The notes below the pieces were generated by a model that was not told the origin of the DNA, made no database searches, and was given only the letters and a program-made list of their open reading frames with translations. Shown here in pieces: positions 1 through 6,589 of a DNA stretch of 16,029 nt (position 1 is the stretch's first letter; each line of letters opens with the position of its first letter). Position numbers and translations under genes: made by a program. Source of the DNA: Sutterella sp. (GTDB taxonomy: Bacteria > Pseudomonadota > Gammaproteobacteria > Burkholderiales > Burkholderiaceae_F); assembly GCA_020025955.1 (NCBI GenBank), contig JAHHRF010000040.1, forward strand, positions 1 to 16,029, read 5' to 3'.

Positions 1-446
1 CCCACCCCTAAGGCGCTACGACGATCAACGAGCAACGCACGGCTCGCGGTTTGCGTGAAACGTTTCCCCTCACCATCGACGCAGCTGCAGTTGGAAAAAA
101 GCGGCAAGCATTTCCCCACACCCCACAAAAAGAGTCGGACGACGTCACGCAGCACGACGACCAAGGCGACCAGCATCACCACCATCCCCGAGCCCACGGC
201 CCAGAGGGGTTCTGGGCGGGTCACCTCAGGCCTAATGAGCCCATGGGGGATGGGAAGCAGCATCGGCGGCAACGCCAACGACCCCACAAAGAGGGTTAAG
301 CCCACTTTGACGGGACGCGAAACGTCGAGCGGTCGGATCAGTCGCCAATAGAGCACGCCCCAGAGCACGGCATAAAGGAGCGAATAGCGAATCAGGGCAT
401 AGGCCCCTTTCACAAACCATTGGACGAGAAGATCAAAGAGTTCCAT
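1..446 (-). CDS. N-terminal part of a membrane protein, possibly a metallophosphoesterase (cut by window edge)
   Basis: On the minus strand a frame starting with ATG at 446 stays open to base 1, giving about 148 residues. The product begins MELFDLLVQW and has three hydrophobic stretches, at roughly residues 15-37, 47-65 and 82-104, so it should sit in the inner membrane. Near the cut end is DRRSALG. A run of N-terminal membrane helices followed by a twin-arginine-like segment is the usual start of YkuE-type membrane-anchored metallophosphoesterases, but the phosphoesterase motifs would lie outside the window, so this is only a guess. No Shine-Dalgarno sequence is visible before the ATG; the frame is open further upstream and a TTG lies 15 bases before it. 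The yigZ terminator lies just upstream, so the gene is probably transcribed separately. The reading frame is well supported; the function is not. Confidence 0.55.
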   Translation of the reverse strand, partial: MELFDLLVQWFVKGAYALIRYSLLYAVLWGVLYWRLIRPLDVSRPVKVGLTLFVGSLALPPMLLPIPHGLIRPEVTRPEPLWAVGSGMVVMLVALVVVLRDVVRLFLWGVGKCLPLFSNCSCVDGEGKRFTQTASRALLVDRRSALGV

Positions 447-494
447 AAGCGTGAGGACAAACAAAAATTCAAATCGGTCTTCTGAGCATAAGTG

Positions 495-514
495 AAAAGC
501 GCCCCGAAGGGCGC
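495..514 (-). terminator. Intrinsic terminator after yigZ
   Basis: Perfect 6-bp stem GCGCCC/GGGCGC closed by a four-base loop (499-514), followed on the minus strand by TTTTC. It lies 33 bases beyond the yigZ stop codon and before the membrane-protein gene. Confidence 0.8.
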
Positions 515-547
515 CTTATCATCGCAAGAAGTCTGTAGCTAACCGTG

Positions 548-1165
548 TCAGTCTAAGGGGTCCACTAAGCCTTCACCCTGCGTGAGGCGATCAATGGCGC
601 TCTCCAACGCCGGGATTTGGGCGGCGTCGAGTTCCACCTCAAAGGCGGCATCAAACTCAAATTCGCTCGAGGTAATCACGCCACCTACGCGCTCAATCTC
701 GCGGCGAACGGCATCCGCCATCGCCAAGTCCACACTCACCAAGACGCGCGCGGCTTCCTTTTTTAGGGCGGTGGGTAACGTTTCCAGCCCCGCTTTCACA
801 GCGCCCGAGTACGCGCGCACCAAGCCCCCTGTTCCCAACAAGATCCCGCCGTAGTAACGGGTCACAACCGCGACGATATCCCCTACACCACTATGAAGGA
901 GTGTCGTCAACATGGGTCGACCCGCGGTGCCATGGGGCTCCCCATCGTCGCTCGCCCCCACCTGCGCAGTCGACCCCGGTGCCCCACACTGAAACGCCCA
1001 GCAGTGGTGCGTGGCGCCCGGTAACGCTCGGCGAATCGCGTCAATAAAGTGACGGGCCGCCTCCGGGGACTCCGCGCGACCAATGCTCACGATAAAGCGC
1101 GATCGTTTCACCACGGTTTCTTCTTGCCAAACCCCGTCGGGGAGTTCTGGGACCAGATACGTCAT
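548..1165 (-). CDS. yigZ: YigZ / IMPACT family protein (UPF0029)
   Basis: A 205-residue cytosolic protein of the YigZ/IMPACT family, the usual length for bacterial members. The N-terminal domain (about residues 1-125) carries both family signatures, SDDGEPHGTAGRPML and TRYYGGILLGTGGLVRAY. The C-terminal part (about 135-205) matches the ferredoxin-like DUF1949 domain, ending in a predicted helix with QGEGLVDPLD. The biochemical role of bacterial YigZ is not settled; eukaryotic IMPACT regulates the translational stress kinase GCN2, and the bacterial protein is only loosely tied to nucleic-acid or ribosome-related functions. The ATG at 1165 is preceded by a pyrimidine-rich stretch with no Shine-Dalgarno. 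A strong terminator separates the gene from cdsA upstream, and a possible -10 (TATGAT, 1212-1207) suggests its own promoter. In many betaproteobacteria dxr follows cdsA; here yigZ occupies that place. Confidence 0.92.
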   Translation of the reverse strand: MTYLVPELPDGVWQEETVVKRSRFIVSIGRAESPEAARHFIDAIRRALPGATHHCWAFQCGAPGSTAQVGASDDGEPHGTAGRPMLTTLLHSGVGDIVAVVTRYYGGILLGTGGLVRAYSGAVKAGLETLPTALKKEAARVLVSVDLAMADAVRREIERVGGVITSSEFEFDAAFEVELDAAQIPALESAIDRLTQGEGLVDPLD

Positions 1166-1231
1166 AGAAAAAGAAAGTAAAGAGAAGAGTCAATGAACAA
1201 TCCCAAATCATACCTGATGAACGTAGCACAG

Positions 1232-1269
1232 AAAAAAACGCCCTTGAGGGGGAAATCCTCAAAGGCGTT
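1232..1269 (-). terminator. Intrinsic terminator after cdsA
   Basis: A 13-bp stem with one G-T wobble (left arm AACGCCTTTGAGG on the minus strand) and a seven-base loop, followed by seven T residues. It lies 20 bases past the cdsA stop codon and would end the uppS-cdsA transcript. Confidence 0.9.
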
Positions 1270-1288
1270 CAATTGGGTTGTTGTCTTG

Positions 1289-2143
1289 TTAGACCGCTTT
1301 ATGGAGCATCTCAATGGAGAGCACGATAAAGGCGCAGGCGGGTAACACCGGCAAACACGCATCCAATCGGTCAAAGAACCCACCGTGGCCAGGCAACAAA
1401 TTGGAGGAGTCTTTAATCCCCACCAAGCGCTTTAACATGGATTCCCACAGGTCACCCGAAATGGAGAGTGCGACGAGCCCTGCCAAAATACCGATCCCTG
1501 CGATAAAGCCCCACTCGGAGAAGACCAAGCTCGTGAAGACGTCGTAGGTCGGGCAGAAAACGTAACTCAACGTAAAGAAGAGGATCACCACGACATAGGC
1601 CCCTAAGGCCCCTTCGATGGTCTTTTTCGGGCTCATGGCAGGCGCCATCGGACGGCGACCCCAAGCGCGACCGCAGAAGTACGCGGCAATATCAGCCCCC
1701 CACACAATCAAGAGGCTCGACAAGACCATGACCCAGCCGCCGACATCCAACAAGTAGAGCATCGAGAGGTAGGCCGCCGGCACAAAGGTCACGGCCGACC
1801 AGAGGCAGACGGCAGGACGCACTTTAAAGCCCGTGAAACGGTTAAAGAGTTCCACAAAGAAAATGGCTACCCACGCCATGGTGACGCCGGCGCAAAGCAC
1901 ATAGACAAACCACGTGATGCGATCAAAGGTCCCCGCCCAGTAGAGCGAAAACTGCGCCACCATTTCGACGACAGCTAAAAGGAGCGCCGGACGCGCCCCG
2001 AGCCCGCCGATTCGCAACCACTCATACAAGCAGGCCCCGAAGCCCACCGCCATGACGGCGGCAAAGGCTAAATGCCCCATCATGATGGAAAGAGTGAGGA
2101 CGGCTAACAAAACGGCCGCCGTAATAACACGAGTCATGAGCAT
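1289..2143 (-). CDS. cdsA: Phosphatidate cytidylyltransferase
   Basis: Integral inner-membrane enzyme that makes CDP-diacylglycerol from CTP and phosphatidic acid, the branch point to phosphatidylethanolamine, phosphatidylglycerol and cardiolipin. The sequence is hydrophobic, with about seven to eight membrane segments. Near the C terminus it contains the complete CdsA signature: SMLKRLVGIKDSSN followed by LLPGHGGFFDRLD, including the metal-binding Asp residues. I chose the ATG at 2143 (MLMTRVITAAVLL, 284 residues) because it fits the family N terminus and has GGAG 12 bases upstream. A TTG at 2161 would add six residues, and an ATG at 2137 is also possible. The gene lies 129 bases after uppS on the same strand, the usual pairing, although the gap is wider than normal and contains a short repeat. 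The usual downstream genes dxr, rseP and bamA are not present. Confidence 0.95.
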   Translation of the reverse strand: MLMTRVITAAVLLAVLTLSIMMGHLAFAAVMAVGFGACLYEWLRIGGLGARPALLLAVVEMVAQFSLYWAGTFDRITWFVYVLCAGVTMAWVAIFFVELFNRFTGFKVRPAVCLWSAVTFVPAAYLSMLYLLDVGGWVMVLSSLLIVWGADIAAYFCGRAWGRRPMAPAMSPKKTIEGALGAYVVVILFFTLSYVFCPTYDVFTSLVFSEWGFIAGIGILAGLVALSISGDLWESMLKRLVGIKDSSNLLPGHGGFFDRLDACLPVLPACAFIVLSIEMLHKAV

Positions 2144-2240
2144 GGTGGATGAAATCTCCAAGGATGGCTAATGGGTGGGGGCGAGGTCCTAAAGCCCTTT
2201 TCCCCAAATGGGTTTGGTGTCAGATTACCACACGAAGGCT

Positions 2241-2259
2241 GAAATTTCGCTGAAATTTC
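2241..2259. repeat. Twin GAAATTTC palindromes
   Basis: Two copies of the self-complementary octamer GAAATTTC (2241-2248 and 2252-2259) with centres 11 bp apart, about one helical turn, inside a direct repeat CTGAAATTTC. They lie in the uppS-cdsA gap. An operator is possible but unproven. Confidence 0.4.
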
Positions 2260-2272
2260 CCCCGCGTGCCCG

Positions 2273-3004
2273 TCAATTCGGTTTGGGTTCGGTTTTGCGT
2301 TCCGTGTGGCTTAATTGTTCACTGGTTCGTCCGAAACGACGTTCGCGTTGCGTGTACCACGTGAGCGCTTCTTTAAGGGCCTCGCGATCAAAGTCGGGCC
2401 AGAGTTTGTCAGAAAAGAAGATTTCAGCGTAGCTCGTCTGCCAGAGCATGAAGTTGGAGAGTCGACACTCGCCCCCGGTGCGAATCATTAAGTCAACGTC
2501 CGAGACCGACAACGCTTCCGTTAAATGCTCTTCCGTCAAGGGGCGACCTTGGGCGAGAAGTTGCTTGGCTGCTTCTACAATGTCCCAACGACCCCCATAG
2601 TTGGCGGCGATGGAAAGCGTCATGGCGGTGCCTGCTTTCGTCGCGGTTTCGCTCGCTTCGATTTGGCGAAGAAGGGACTCCGAAAAACGACTCCGGTCCC
2701 CCACAATGCGAATCCGTACGCCCGCGTCAACGAGCTGCGGGGTCCACTTTTCGAGCCCTGAGGCAAAAAGTTCCATTAAGAGGCGCACTTCACGCTCAGG
2801 ACGGCGCCAGTTTTCACTTGAAAACGCAAACACCGTTAAGGCTTCCACCCCCAATTCGGCCGCGGCTTCCACAATCTCATGCAAAGACTCTAAGCCTTTA
2901 CGATGCCCTTGTGCGCGAGGCAGGAGACGGGCTTTAGCCCAACGTCCGTTGCCATCCATAATGACAGCGACATGGCGAGGAAGGTGTGAAGACATACGCG
3001 ACAT
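2273..3004 (-). CDS. uppS: Isoprenyl transferase (undecaprenyl diphosphate synthase)
   Basis: Cytosolic cis-prenyltransferase that adds isopentenyl diphosphate units to farnesyl diphosphate to make undecaprenyl diphosphate, the lipid carrier for peptidoglycan and surface polysaccharides. The 243-residue product has the catalytic-region motif HVAVIMDGNGRWAKAR near residue 11 (catalytic Asp at position 17), the mid-protein TVFAFSSENWRRP, and the C-terminal RTGGECRLSNFMLWQ followed by YAEIFF and LWPDFD. Length is typical. The start at 3004 (MSRMSS) is preceded by a pyrimidine-rich leader without a Shine-Dalgarno; the Met at 2995 is an alternative. The gene is usually directly after frr, but here the tct operon lies between them on the opposite strand, so uppS must be driven from its own promoter in 3005-3130. 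Confidence 0.95.
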   Translation of the reverse strand: MSRMSSHLPRHVAVIMDGNGRWAKARLLPRAQGHRKGLESLHEIVEAAAELGVEALTVFAFSSENWRRPEREVRLLMELFASGLEKWTPQLVDAGVRIRIVGDRSRFSESLLRQIEASETATKAGTAMTLSIAANYGGRWDIVEAAKQLLAQGRPLTEEHLTEALSVSDVDLMIRTGGECRLSNFMLWQTSYAEIFFSDKLWPDFDREALKEALTWYTQRERRFGRTSEQLSHTERKTEPKPN

Positions 3005-3083
3005 GAATAAAGAGAAGGAAATAGAGAAAAAAGCGCGACGCCAATCCGCGCGCCTTCGGGGCCGTTTGGCACCGCTGGGGGGT

Positions 3084-3113
3084 ATTGTCGCACACGCTCA
3101 CGAGGAGAACCAA
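3084..3113 (-). promoter_or_regulatory. Candidate promoter for uppS-cdsA
   Basis: On the minus strand TTGGTT (3113-3108), an 18-base spacer, then GACAAT (3089-3084), with TGC just before the -10 giving an extended -10. It would give a leader of about 75 bases. Found by inspection only. Confidence 0.38.
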
Positions 3114-3212
3114 GCCACATCACAATGCAAAGGTGGACCCGAAACCCATTTTTACATCAGAGAAATGAGGCTTTCTTCGGGGAAAAGGTTTCTTTTACAC
3201 CCCCAAACAGTC

Positions 3213-3239
3213 TACAATACGAGCACACCTAAATTAGGT
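3213..3239 (+). promoter_or_regulatory. Candidate tct promoter -10 with overlapping palindromic operator
   Basis: TACAAT at 3213-3218 is a good -10; the -35 region is weak (TTTCTT, 18-base spacer). Eight bases downstream is ACCTAAATTAGGT (3227-3239), a 13-base palindrome around a single central base, placed where a repressor would block the transcription start. The pairing of promoter and operator is inferred. Confidence 0.38.
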
Positions 3240-3264
3240 AAAAACCCGATAAAAACGCCCCGCC

Positions 3265-3325
3265 CTCACGGATAAGACCCCCAGGGATTTTGTGAGCCGG
3301 TGGAGTAAAGACGCTCGGGTTTTTT
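3265..3325 (+). promoter_or_regulatory. Possible attenuator-like leader of the tct operon
   Basis: GTGAG (3292-3296) can pair either with CTCAC upstream (3265-3269) or, through GAGC, with GCTC downstream (3313-3316). The latter is followed by GGG and six T residues (3320-3325). Two mutually exclusive pairings with a U-run is the layout of a leader attenuator or riboswitch, but the terminator-side stem is short, only 4-5 bp. It matches no riboswitch class that I recognise. Confidence 0.3.
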
Positions 3326-3371
3326 CTTTAGGTGCTAGATAAACCTCACTGAACACGCGCTTATCCCTTTT

Positions 3372-3406
3372 CCCTTAGGGTTGATTCCTTTCAATAACCC
3401 TAAGGG
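3372..3406 (+). promoter_or_regulatory. Perfect 11-bp inverted repeat before tctB
   Basis: CCCTTAGGGTT and its exact complement AACCCTAAGGG surround a 13-base loop, ending 37 bases before the chosen tctB start. It could be a leader hairpin or an operator. There is no U-tract, so it is not a terminator. Confidence 0.6.
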
Positions 3407-3443
3407 AATGGGGCATGGGCGCGCCTCAGCTTGGACAACCTCA

Positions 3444-3893
3444 ATGAAAAAATCCGACTTTGGCGTGGTGGCCGTCATCTACGCGGTGGCCCTCCTTTTT
3501 TTCCTCAAAACCATTGAGTTACCCGAAGAGGCGCAAACCTACCCCTTAGGTTTGATCGCTGCCTTAACGGCACTCAACACCCTCTACCTGTTGCGTCAGG
3601 GGTGGGCGGCCTTTAAATCGGGCCACATCACCAATGACCTTCCCACCATCTTCTCGGGCTTTCAGCCTAAGCAATTCTTTAGCGTGGCGCTCTTTGGCGT
3701 GGGCTACTTGGTGCTCATGGTCTATGGCGGCTACTACGTGGCTACGGCCTTATATTTGGTGGGGACGCTCCTTTTCTTACGCGTTCCGCTGTGGCAAATC
3801 GTTTTAACCTCGGGCGGGTTAGCCGGCCTCATCTACGGGGTCTTCACGGCCTTCTTGAGCGTTCCCTTACCCAAGGGCATTTGGTTTAGTTAA
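3444..3893 (+). CDS. tctB: Tripartite tricarboxylate transporter, small membrane subunit TctB
   Basis: Small inner-membrane subunit of a TTT-family secondary transporter that works with the large subunit TctA and a periplasmic binding protein TctC to import organic acids such as tricarboxylates. From the ATG at 3444 it has 149 residues (MKKSDFGVVAV...), normal for TctB, with four hydrophobic segments at about residues 7-24, 35-52, 75-105 and 112-140. TTG at 3381 or ATG at 3408 would add a hydrophilic extension whose start lies in or beside a perfect inverted repeat, so I prefer 3444, although its Shine-Dalgarno is weak. tctA follows after 12 bases. Assignment rests on topology, length and position before an unmistakable tctA; the sequence itself is poorly conserved in this family. 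Confidence 0.85.
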   Translation: MKKSDFGVVAVIYAVALLFFLKTIELPEEAQTYPLGLIAALTALNTLYLLRQGWAAFKSGHITNDLPTIFSGFQPKQFFSVALFGVGYLVLMVYGGYYVATALYLVGTLLFLRVPLWQIVLTSGGLAGLIYGVFTAFLSVPLPKGIWFS

Positions 3894-3905
3894 GGAGTCA
3901 GCACC

Positions 3906-5402
3906 ATGATGGATACACTGATGCAAATGGGTGCGGGCTTCATGAATGCCTTGACCCCGATTAATTTAATCGCCATGTTCGTCTCGACCGCCTTAGGGAT
4001 CACCATTGGGTGTTTGCCGGGGCTCTCCGCCGCCATGGGGGTGGCACTGCTTCTGCCCGTCACCTTCGGGATGGATCCGGCCACGGGCTTAATTGTGCTG
4101 GGCGGGATTTACTGTGGGGCCATCTTTGGCGGTTCCATTAGCGCGATTTTGATTCATACGCCAGGGACCCCGGCGTCGGCTGCCACCGCCATTGAAGGCT
4201 ATCAGCTCACGTTAAAGGGCCAAGCGGCGCGTGCTTTGAGTGTGGCTTGCGTGTCGAGCTTTGCAGGGGGCCTTCTCTCTTGCTTGTCGCTTTATTTCCT
4301 CTCCCCGATTCTCGCGGAGTTGGCGCTTCAATTTAAGAGCCCCGAATACTTCTGGCTCTCCATCTTTGGCCTCACCGTCATTGCTGGGGTGAGTTCCAAG
4401 TCCCTGTTAAAGGGGTTAATCTCGGGCGTCTTAGGGCTCTTGATTTCCACCATTGGGATGGACCCGATGGAAGGCGTTGAGCGCTTTATGTTTGGTCAGG
4501 ATTCGCTCTACAACGGTATCAACACGACCTGCGCCTTGATTGGGCTCTTCTCCATGAGTCAGGTCTTGATGTTGGCGGAAGCCAAAATCGTGGCCCGTCA
4601 GCGTGCTGCCAAACTCAAGGGGAGCCTCCTTTTAAGCTTCAAAGATTTAAAGCGTATTACGCCCACCGTCATTCGCTCTTGGGTGATTGGCAACATCATC
4701 GGGTTGTTGCCGGGTGCGGGCGCTTCCATTGCCTGCTTTATGGGCTACAACGAAGCCCGTCGCTTCTCGAAGAAAAAGGAAGAATTCGGTCAGGGCTCCA
4801 TTGAAGGGGTCGCAGGGAGTGAATCCGCTAATAACGCCGTGACGGGTGGGTCCTTGATTCCCACCTTAACCTTGGGGATCCCGGGGGAAAGTGTGACGGC
4901 CGTCTTGATGGGGGGCTTAATCATTCACGGGTTGCAGCCGGGGCCTGAACTCTTTACCACGTATTCCGGCATGACCTACACCTTCTTTGCGGGCTTTGTC
5001 TTGGTGCAGTTTGCCATGCTCGCCATTGGCCTGGCTGGGTGCCGCGCCTTTGCGCAGATTGCCCGCTTGTCGGATGCGATTTTGATCCCCGCGATTTTCA
5101 TTCTCTGCGTCGTTGGGGCCTATGCCATTCACAACAACTTCTTTGAAGTCTTGGTGATGGTGCTCTTCGGGGTGATTGGCTACTTCGTGCGTAAATTTGG
5201 GTTAAATCCCGCGGCAATCGTGTTGGGCCTCATCTTGGGTCCGATCGGTGAAAAGGGCCTTCGTCGTAGTCTCTTGATTTCGGATGGGGACTGGACGGTG
5301 CTCTTCTCGACTCCGATTTGCTGGGTCATGATCGTACTCTGTGTCATCGGCATTTTGAGCCCGATTTTGATGGAACGCTGGGAGAAAAAACTCGCGTCTT
5401 AA
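3906..5402 (+). CDS. tctA: Tripartite tricarboxylate transporter, large permease subunit TctA
   Basis: The large inner-membrane permease of a TTT system, 498 residues with about 11-12 membrane helices, the standard size. The N-terminal half has the family features PGLSAAMGVALLLP and then GGIYCGAIFGGSISAILIHT followed by PGTPASAATAIEGY. The second half repeats the pattern with IGLLPGAGASIACFMGYNEA and later ESANNAVTGGSLIPTLTLGI followed by PGE. These glycine-proline-rich stretches are the conserved TctA signatures and probably form the substrate and ion path. ATG at 3906 is preceded by AAGGAG eight bases away, 12 bases after the tctB stop, so tctB and tctA are co-transcribed. Substrate cannot be read from the sequence. 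No TctD/TctE two-component regulator lies next to it. Confidence 0.96.
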   Translation: MMDTLMQMGAGFMNALTPINLIAMFVSTALGITIGCLPGLSAAMGVALLLPVTFGMDPATGLIVLGGIYCGAIFGGSISAILIHTPGTPASAATAIEGYQLTLKGQAARALSVACVSSFAGGLLSCLSLYFLSPILAELALQFKSPEYFWLSIFGLTVIAGVSSKSLLKGLISGVLGLLISTIGMDPMEGVERFMFGQDSLYNGINTTCALIGLFSMSQVLMLAEAKIVARQRAAKLKGSLLLSFKDLKRITPTVIRSWVIGNIIGLLPGAGASIACFMGYNEARRFSKKKEEFGQGSIEGVAGSESANNAVTGGSLIPTLTLGIPGESVTAVLMGGLIIHGLQPGPELFTTYSGMTYTFFAGFVLVQFAMLAIGLAGCRAFAQIARLSDAILIPAIFILCVVGAYAIHNNFFEVLVMVLFGVIGYFVRKFGLNPAAIVLGLILGPIGEKGLRRSLLISDGDWTVLFSTPICWVMIVLCVIGILSPILMERWEKKLAS

Positions 5403-5403
5403 T

Positions 5404-5426
5404 CCTAAAAAGGCTATCCTTTTGGG
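5404..5426 (+). other. Intercistronic hairpin 1 between tctA and tctC
   Basis: CCTAAAAAGG pairs with CCTTTTGGG (one bulged A, one wobble, four-base loop) directly after the tctA stop codon. There is no U-run afterwards, so it is more likely an RNA-stability element than a full terminator. Confidence 0.45.
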
Positions 5427-5435
5427 ATTACCAAT

Positions 5436-5462
5436 CCGCTTTGCACGGGGTGGGCAAAGTGG
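5436..5462 (+). other. Intercistronic hairpin 2 between tctA and tctC
   Basis: CCGCTTTGC pairs with GCAAAGTGG (9 bp, one wobble) around a nine-base loop. Together with the preceding hairpin it may protect a separately accumulating tctC message, as binding-protein genes often need higher expression than their permeases. Confidence 0.5.
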
Positions 5463-5517
5463 ACGATTTTCCGAATCCGCCCAACTTCACAAAACACTTA
5501 TCTAAGGAGTGATTTTC

Positions 5518-6474
5518 ATGAATAAGAAGCTCGTCGCGCTGTTTGCCGGGGCTGCCATGGCCATCCCGATGGTCGCTGCCGCCTGGGCTCCCCAAGGTGA
5601 CGTCACCATGATCGTGGCCTACAAGGCTGGTTCTGGCACGGATACGGGCGCACGTTTGCTCGCTGCGGACGCGGAAAAGAACATCGGTCAGACCTTGGTC
5701 GTGACCAACCTCCCGGGCGCGGGTGGCCGTTTAGGCTGGACGCAGTTGACGCGTGCCAAGCCCGATGGTCAGACCATTGGCTTTATTAACCTCCCGAGCT
5801 TCACGACGGATGTCACGAAGCCTGGCTGCCCCTACAAGGTCACGGACGTTACCCCCATCGTGAACCACCTCTTAGAAACGGGTGTTGTGGTGGTGCGTGC
5901 CGATAGCCCCTACCAGACGCTTCAGCAGTTAGTGGATGCCGCCAAGGAAAAGGGTAACCTTCGTGCCTCCACCAACGGCGTTGAAAAGTCCAACCACACC
6001 GCTGCGCAGCTCTTAGCGAAGTCCGCTGGCTTTAAATATAAGGCCGTGCCCTATGGCGGTACCGCTGACCAGTTGTTAGCCCTTCGTCAGGGTGAAGTCA
6101 CGTTCTCGTGCGCCAAGCTCGGTGACGTCGCTAAGCTCAGCGAAGGTGACAACCCCACGTACCGTATCCTCGGCGTCTTCTCCCCGAAGCGCTTGAGCGA
6201 ATTCCCCAACGTTCCGACCTTGGGTGAATTAGGGTTCTATCCCAACTGGTACGGCTCCGCTCGCGCCATCGTTGCCCCGAAGGGCACCCCGAAGGAAGTG
6301 ATCGACTTCTACGTCGAAGCCTTCAAGAAGACGATGGAAGATCCGGCCACGATCGCTCGTCATGAAAAGTCCGGTCTCTCCATGGCCTTTATGGACAACG
6401 AAGAGTTAGCTGACTTGATCAAGAAGCAGGAAATCTTTAGCCGTGATGAAATCACGCAGCTCTACAAGAAGTAA
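5518..6474 (+). CDS. tctC: Tripartite tricarboxylate transporter periplasmic substrate-binding protein TctC
   Basis: Periplasmic solute-binding receptor of the TTT family (Bug/TctC fold), 318 residues, normal length. It starts with a classical signal peptide: MNKK, a hydrophobic core to about residue 20, then a likely cleavage near AAAWA-PQ. After this comes the typical first strand VTMIVAYKAGSGTDTGARLL, matching the family pattern PFxxGGxxDxxAR, then VVTNLPGAGGRLG, VPYGGTADQLLAL and FPNVPTLGELG. I chose ATG at 5518 because AAGGAG lies nine bases upstream; the GTG at 5509 overlaps this ribosome-binding site. The gene is third in the order tctB-tctA-tctC, 115 bases after tctA with two hairpins in the gap, and a strong terminator follows. 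Codon choice is strongly biased, consistent with high expression. Confidence 0.95.
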   Translation: MNKKLVALFAGAAMAIPMVAAAWAPQGDVTMIVAYKAGSGTDTGARLLAADAEKNIGQTLVVTNLPGAGGRLGWTQLTRAKPDGQTIGFINLPSFTTDVTKPGCPYKVTDVTPIVNHLLETGVVVVRADSPYQTLQQLVDAAKEKGNLRASTNGVEKSNHTAAQLLAKSAGFKYKAVPYGGTADQLLALRQGEVTFSCAKLGDVAKLSEGDNPTYRILGVFSPKRLSEFPNVPTLGELGFYPNWYGSARAIVAPKGTPKEVIDFYVEAFKKTMEDPATIARHEKSGLSMAFMDNEELADLIKKQEIFSRDEITQLYKK

Positions 6475-6497
6475 GTCGACGTAGTTGATTTCCTCTT

Positions 6498-6530
6498 AGC
6501 CCCGAGGGTTCGCCCTTGGGGCTTTTCTTT
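6498..6530 (+). terminator. Intrinsic terminator of the tct operon
   Basis: AGCCCCGAGGG / CCCTTGGGGCT, an 11-bp stem with one wobble and a TTCG tetraloop (6498-6523), followed by TTTCTTT. It lies 23 bases after the tctC stop and faces the frr terminator. Confidence 0.9.
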
Positions 6531-6543
6531 TGGCACGAGGCAC

Positions 6544-6569
6544 AAAAAAAGGGACCCAGTGGGTCCCTT
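6544..6569 (-). terminator. Intrinsic terminator after frr
   Basis: On the minus strand AAGGGACCC-ACT-GGGTCCCTT, followed by more T residues (seven in all); perfect stem, 20 bases past the frr stop. It ends the pyrH-frr transcript and separates it from uppS. Confidence 0.92.
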
Positions 6570-6589
6570 GGTGAAATCAGTCAAGTCGA

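Noticed and set aside
51..351. Short plus-strand open frames at the left edge
   Set aside because: Biased composition opposite a better minus-strand frame encoding a membrane protein; no ribosome-binding site.
2601..3275. Open frame antisense to uppS running into the intergenic region
   Set aside because: Low-complexity, Arg/Ser-rich translation opposite a clear UppS; no start signal.
3381..3443. Longer tctB start at TTG 3381
   Set aside because: The codon lies in the arm and loop of a perfect inverted repeat, with no ribosome-binding site, and the added residues are hydrophilic and unlike the family.
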